From positions 6,897,001 through 6,961,000 of the forward strand of contig NW_024466307.1 of assembly GCF_017591425.1 (NCBI RefSeq): a stretch of DNA of 64,000 bases, given 5' to 3'. This document shows, in pieces, positions 59,056 to 64,000 of the stretch. This DNA comes from Ochotona curzoniae. Its lineage: Eukaryota; Chordata; Mammalia; Lagomorpha; Ochotonidae. The position numbers were made by a program, and so were the translations under genes. A model generated the notes under the pieces. That model searched no databases. It was not told the origin of the DNA and saw only the letters and a program-made list of their open reading frames with translations. Each line of letters begins with the position of its first letter. Positions within the stretch are counted from its first letter, which is position 1.

Positions 59056-59260
59056 CAGTTCTCAACCTTGAAATTCTTGACATTTGAGGCCAGATAACGG
59101 TTATGTGAGACCTGTGCATTGTAATGTGAAATGTTGTGTGCATTTTGGGATGGTTAGTAGACCCCTCTACCAAGCAGGTAACAATGGTACTAACACTTTC
59201 CAAACCACCCCCCTTCATCGATATCATCAAAATAAAACTGGCATCTAAATACTGCCAGTC
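59056..59260 (-). mobile_element. MER20-type hAT MITE
   Basis: The plus strand reads as the reverse complement of MER20: 'cagttctcaaccttgaaatt', 'cttgacatttgaggccagat', 'gagacctgtgcattgtaatg', 'gatggttagtagacccctct' and, toward the end, 'aaactggcatctaaatactg' with 'ccagt'. A local duplication of the 'tgtgcatt' area seems to lengthen the middle. Old and inactive. Confidence 0.7.
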
Positions 59261-60539
59261 TCCCCAGCTGGGCACGGACAAGTAAGGATAGAGATGATTC
59301 CCACCTTTCTATCACTAATCCGATTGTTTCTTCCAATGCAACCTGTCCAGGCATTCTTAGTGAATGAAGCAACTCATTGGAGAAACAAAAGGAAGGTACA
59401 GTCTTTTAATTCAAGCCTAATAACCTTGATATAGAGCTTGGACATCCAACAGATTTAAGGACAATATCTTATCCCTGTACAATGAACCAGTGTGCCTGGC
59501 TTGGAGAGCAACCCCTGCTGCTCTCCAAGGGGCTTTGTGTGGTACGCCACTGCCATGGCAGAAGAGAATGGGTCACAGCAGCAAGAACTCATCCATCCTC
59601 CTGAACACAGTGTTCTAAGGACACCATCCCCACCATCAACAGAGCTAGGCCATACACCCGTGTTGCAGATGGGCTGGCTGCTGACAGCGGACTCTTGCTA
59701 AGGATGTGTTCAGGGTTTCAAAACAGAAATCATGAGAATATTATACTGCAGAGAAATGAAAGAAAAATGTTCCTGCATCAAATATTTCGGGGGCTTCCAT
59801 ACTTGTTCCCATTTCAAAAAAAGCAATAGAACACAGATGTTTCCTCTTCATAGGATATGCATGAATATTTTGTTTTACTTTATTCTCTTATCATTTTGAG
59901 ACCAGAGATTCCCTCCCACCCCCCGGCCTATCACATTCCTTGCAGCCCATCAAGAACTTTCTGTCCAAGGTACCCGTCCTAATGGCACCACTCCTCTGTC
60001 CTTTGCCAATGCCTTCTCCTCCTCTAAAGGGAATGATACACGGAGTCTTCAGTTGAGAGTGTAATTTGATGCCAAATTAGTTTAGACCACCCAAATTTCT
60101 AAATCTCCTGTCTCTATACTACTTGATCTCATAACTTACAAAATATTCTGACTAGCTAGAGACATTTTTTAAACTGTGAGAATCAAAACCCTTCAGCAAA
60201 GACCAGGAAATCAAAAAAGAATGCCTAAGAACAATTTAGTTGAAACTGTATTTGGATAGATACATAAATATACAGATACGTAGATAGGTGACAGATATGT
60301 ATACACTATACAATAAAGTACTTTAAAAAAGTGTGTACAAAAATGGAATTACAAGTTGACTTTAGTTCGACAGTTTTGAAATCCACACACTGGTTTTTCA
60401 TAATCTACATTTCCATATACTTCCTGAAGATCCACTCATGCACACTCATGCATATACATTATCTTACAAATTTATTTTTTTCAACTGATGCCTTTACAGG
60501 TTGAAAAAAAAAACAGCTTTCATAGTAAATTCATAAAGT
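59261..60539. other. Unassigned non-coding sequence
   Basis: No gene or repeat is recognised. A short A-rich run lies at about 60506-60515. Confidence 0.45.
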
Positions 60540-61235
60540 TACTTTCAGTCCCCTGGCTCTCCTTCCAAATTCAATGTGTTCAACCCCATCTACCTGAAAT
60601 GTCCTATTTTCTCCTACTATTTCTACTCGTATGAATCAATTACCCTTCCCTTGTTTATTCACATGCAAAACACAGAACATCTTCCTACACCTCAGTTCCT
60701 TCCAGCCCAGCCACAAGGTACAAATGGCCCAGGAGGTAGGCCCATCAGCCACTCTGAAGTAATCCTTTCTCTCCATCATTTCCAATTTCCATTCTCAGTC
60801 AAGCTTTCAACACCAGCTGCTCAGATTCTCAGGAAATCTTCTGAACATAAAGTCTTTCCTTACCAATTCATCTTTACACCTTTACCCGATAATATTTTAA
60901 AATAAGGACACCAGGCATGTCATTTTTCTAACTGAAACTCCATCAGTCGCTCCTATGGTTTCAGATTCCAGATCCCTTACTCCATGGCTTAAAATCATCC
61001 TCACTGTGATACCCATCTTGTCTTTCTAATTTTATAACTCATTTTTCTCCTAACTCTGTCATACTTTTGGAACACTGCTCATCACTCCTTGGGTTCATCC
61101 ACACCACTGTGCTTGCTAATGTCATTCCCATTGACTAAAATATTCTCCCCACCTTTCAAGATCCATCAAAACACGTCCTATTCCTGCTCGCCAGCATTAG
61201 AGATTCTCTTATGACCCCAACCAAAGTTCTTTTGT
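60540..61235 (+). mobile_element. L2 fragment, long
   Basis: It begins with 'tcagtcccctggctctcctt' and has C/T-rich blocks throughout. The best match is 'gtgcttgctaatgtcattcc', 'actaaaatattctccccacc', 'tttcaagatccatcaaaaca' and 'cgtcctattcctgctcgcca' (61110-61194). This follows the L2 pattern ttgctgttccc..tggaatgctcttcccc..cctttaagactcagctcaaatgtcacctcc. The 109-codon plus frame at 60576-60905 is part of this old element, not a gene. Confidence 0.6.
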
Positions 61236-64000
61236 TGTTGTTGTTGCACATTAGTTAAAAAGTTGCTTTTTTGATATACCTTTAAATTATCTGAGTTACC
61301 AATAACATGTGTCACTTAATGGGAAATATGAGTAGAAAATAAAAAATAAAGCAAATGCTAACAGAAGTTGCTACACAGAAGCTTATTGCATATTATACCA
61401 AGACATTTTCTACTTCAACTCCCTTCATGTCTTACCTACTTTCACCAAGAAAGTAGAAAACTTTGCTCCTTTTAGGAATAACATTTTCCACATGAACTTG
61501 AAGGTCTACCATTTCCTACTATCTTGTTACTGTCTTGGTGCCATAAGACAACTTTTACTTTTGCTTTTGATCCATAGCTATCTGGGCCTGAACCTGCCAG
61601 TATTTTCCCACTATTTATTGCTTAGCACATGTGCCATTATAGCAGTGCAGACAGCCTCAGCTAGCTCAGTCTGATCAGGAGCTGAAAATGCTATCTTTGT
61701 GAATATTTTACCAAACAAATCCAGAGATTCCATCTGCATCAACATAGCTGTGTGTCGTCAAGAGAAACACGAAGCCAATCCTCCAGAGGGATTGCTCCCT
61801 GTGTGACTTTCTGAAGATGGAGTCACGCATCTCTTTATCCAATAGCTTGACAGGCTATAGACCACTGATTCTAAGAACATACTTAAGTGTCTAAGCAGGA
61901 GTGTGAATATACCAACAGTTCTAACAAATGCATTGACCTATATCCAAAAATCACCCAGCAAGATGAACTCTTCCATTTCACCCGTGAAAATGGCTGTTGG
62001 GGTCTAGAGTTGTGAATATTTAGTACCCTGTTCTCTTCTCTAAAGATAGATCCACCAAAACAATTCAAAGTCAATTGAGTATAAGGGAAACATGGGATGC
62101 ATTTACACAAGTACAAACACATAGAAATGACTGCCTTCCTGCAGATATCTAAGACATTAAATAAAATAAAAGTAAAGTGTTTCTAGTATTATCAAACCCA
62201 TTTCATGGATATAATCAACTCTTCTGGTTTGCCCTAGACTAAGAGTCAGTGGGTGAACTCCTGGGACCTAGGAATCCCTGTGCTAAACAAAGAAAATGTC
62301 TCAGATTGAGACCAGTTCATTATCTCACCCCTCACAGCAATTAACAAAATAACTTCAGTTTTAGAAAATTCCAAAATATGAAAATTCACATCCATAAATT
62401 ATATGAGTAGGATACGATCTGTTGTTTGCAAATTGAGCATTCGCATTCTGTCCCAGAAGCTCTACCATCCCTCTTGAAAAGAGTTTAAAGTTTCTGGTCT
62501 GAGGCCACAGGGTGGTCAGAGAACCTTTCGCAAGGAACCAGTGGCTCTCTGGTGGCCATCCTTGTATGCTCCGAGTCCCTTTGCTGTCCTATTGTTCACT
62601 TTTTGTCCCAATTTGTCACAGAATGAGAGAAAAACAGTTGTAGGGCAGGACACATTTTTAAACTTCAGATAGATTCTTCCCTTGGCTGAACTATTCCATT
62701 TATACGTCTTGGCAGTAGTCATTAGCAGTGAGAAAACTAAGGAGACAACAAAAGAAAAATCTACAAGTCTTTTTTGGAGCCTCTGAAGTGTTGAAAAGTG
62801 TTTCTATTTAAAAGCCGCTGACAATGATTGGCAGGATCTGAAAAAAAAAAAAACCTCCCAAGACGAGCCCCACCCTCTGAGAATCAGTGTCAGGAGAACT
62901 TCAACTGGCAGACACTGATGCCTCCTTCCCACACCTGAAGGCTCACATTCTGAGGGTCCCAGTGTGGTCCCTCCCAGACACCACAGACAAATGTGAAAAT
63001 GCACCCAGTGAGAAGAAACACCAGCTAGGGGGTGCCTACCTCCAAAGAGGGGTGAAGTCTACTACTCCGGAAAGAGTTGACACAAGCGGAAAGTTGTGTT
63101 GATTGACTGATTACCAGCAGGCCCATTAGCCCTAGGTCTTCTCAAGAATCTGACATTTAAAACAAAAAATAGGCCATACCTAATTTTAAATTTTGCGATT
63201 AGGGAATTTCAGTTAATTGTGAGGCAGAATAGAGGTATATAGATTAACCTAGCAGTGCAGACATGTGAAACAGAAAAAAGACAGAAATGGAAATTTTAGA
63301 GCAAACATAGAAAAAATTCCTCTTGCACTTCATGTAATAGATATTAGGATATTAATGGCCCACAAGGCAAAAGTTGAGGCCACTGACAGTGGAGCACCAA
63401 AAAGAAATCATGTTTTTAGAAAAGCGACTCCAAGAGGAGGAGTAGCAAACAAAGGCTCAATTTGTGAGATATGAAATGAAGTAGCATAAAATATAATTTC
63501 TATGTGCTCAAGTAGACAGGAACTAATTCTTTGGGGGGCGGCAGGTTGACACTTAGAAAGGTGACAATATTTTCCAAAGCCATGTAAAGAAACTGACAGA
63601 CGGCAAACACAACTTTGAAACAGAGTTTCTTATTCAAACAAGAGTTCACTTACTTAGCATGGGGTCACCAGTCCTACTTGAAATACTCGAATATGTTCAA
63701 GCACAGGTCGCTCATCGCAGACCCAAAGCGCAAGCAGTAGCAAGAACAGCCCTCAGCTTCCAGGACGCAACGTATCTGATATGCTTTTTGTTGTTTTTTG
63801 TGGGTTTTTTGTTTTGCTTCAGTTCTTATTTCTAACCTGAGCCACAGACTAGAATCTGCTCCTCTGTTGCTCTGCAGGGTTCTTTGCCTTTTCTGTAATT
63901 CTGTGTGACATTCTAAGTATGGCCCCTTCTCCTGGATTCTGATGTGTTTCCTTACTTTCAGCTACAGACTTTCCCTAGGGTAAGACCTGCAGAAGAAGCA
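61236..64000. other. Unassigned non-coding sequence to the window end
   Basis: A short (GTT)n lies at about 61231-61246 and an A run at 62840-62852. Frames up to 79 codons on both strands have no recognisable motif. Nothing else is assigned. Confidence 0.45.

Noticed and set aside
60576..60905. 109-codon plus-strand open frame
   Set aside because: It lies within a C/T-rich L2 fragment that continues well beyond it. It is a remnant of that element and not a gene.
1..64000. CRISPR array, operon or prokaryotic mobile system
   Set aside because: No regularly spaced direct repeats, no dense coding, and the repeats are mammalian SINE, LINE, LTR and hAT types.

Overview
The window looks like a piece of a mammalian nuclear genome, AT-rich and CpG-poor, with no protein-coding gene that I can support. 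The organism is most likely a lagomorph, and within lagomorphs more like a pika (Ochotona) than a rabbit. The evidence is about 25 copies or fragments of the lagomorph tRNA-derived C-repeat SINE (CSINE). The youngest copies share a head resembling GGCCTAGTGGCTGAAGTCCT, a box-B-like core (GGTTCTAATCC), an internal TGAATCATCGGACGGAAGAT block, and a pyrimidine-rich 3' end followed by CAATAAAAATAAA and a poly-A tail. The pika assignment rests on recall of that subfamily; the lagomorph assignment is firmer.

Layout. 1-6.2 kb: unassigned sequence with a short old SINE scrap, a MITE-like repeat and a (CA)20 tract. 6.2-12.2 kb: four CSINEs and a MaLR-type LTR fragment. 12.8-16.3 kb: old L1, L2 and MIR remnants and one minus-strand CSINE. 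17.0-17.2 kb: a small CpG-rich, TC-tract segment with an octamer motif. 18.5-26.2 kb: unassigned sequence, a young CSINE with a clear 12-bp target-site duplication, an older CSINE carrying a CTCF-like core, and a tail-to-tail inverted CSINE pair. 26.2-26.8 kb: minus-strand open frames with splice-like borders, the only place with even a weak hint of coding sequence; an LTR explanation is also open. 28-45 kb: many more CSINEs, an L1 3' end at 33.7-34.6 kb, a second MITE-like copy, four long GT/CA tracts across the window (three of them here), a mariner-like transposase fossil, and an L1 3' end at 44.3-45.1 kb split by a young CSINE. 45-64 kb: ancient mammalian repeats (MIR, MER5A, L1, L2, two MaLR-type LTR pieces, MER20) in otherwise unassigned sequence.

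No genes act together here. The readable content is a record of transposon insertions of different ages. The window is probably intergenic or within a very large intron. Repeat family names come from comparing the sequence with remembered consensus features; boundaries are approximate unless a target-site duplication is stated. No CRISPR array, operon, rRNA, functional tRNA or intact transposon was seen, and I found no support for a new biological system.
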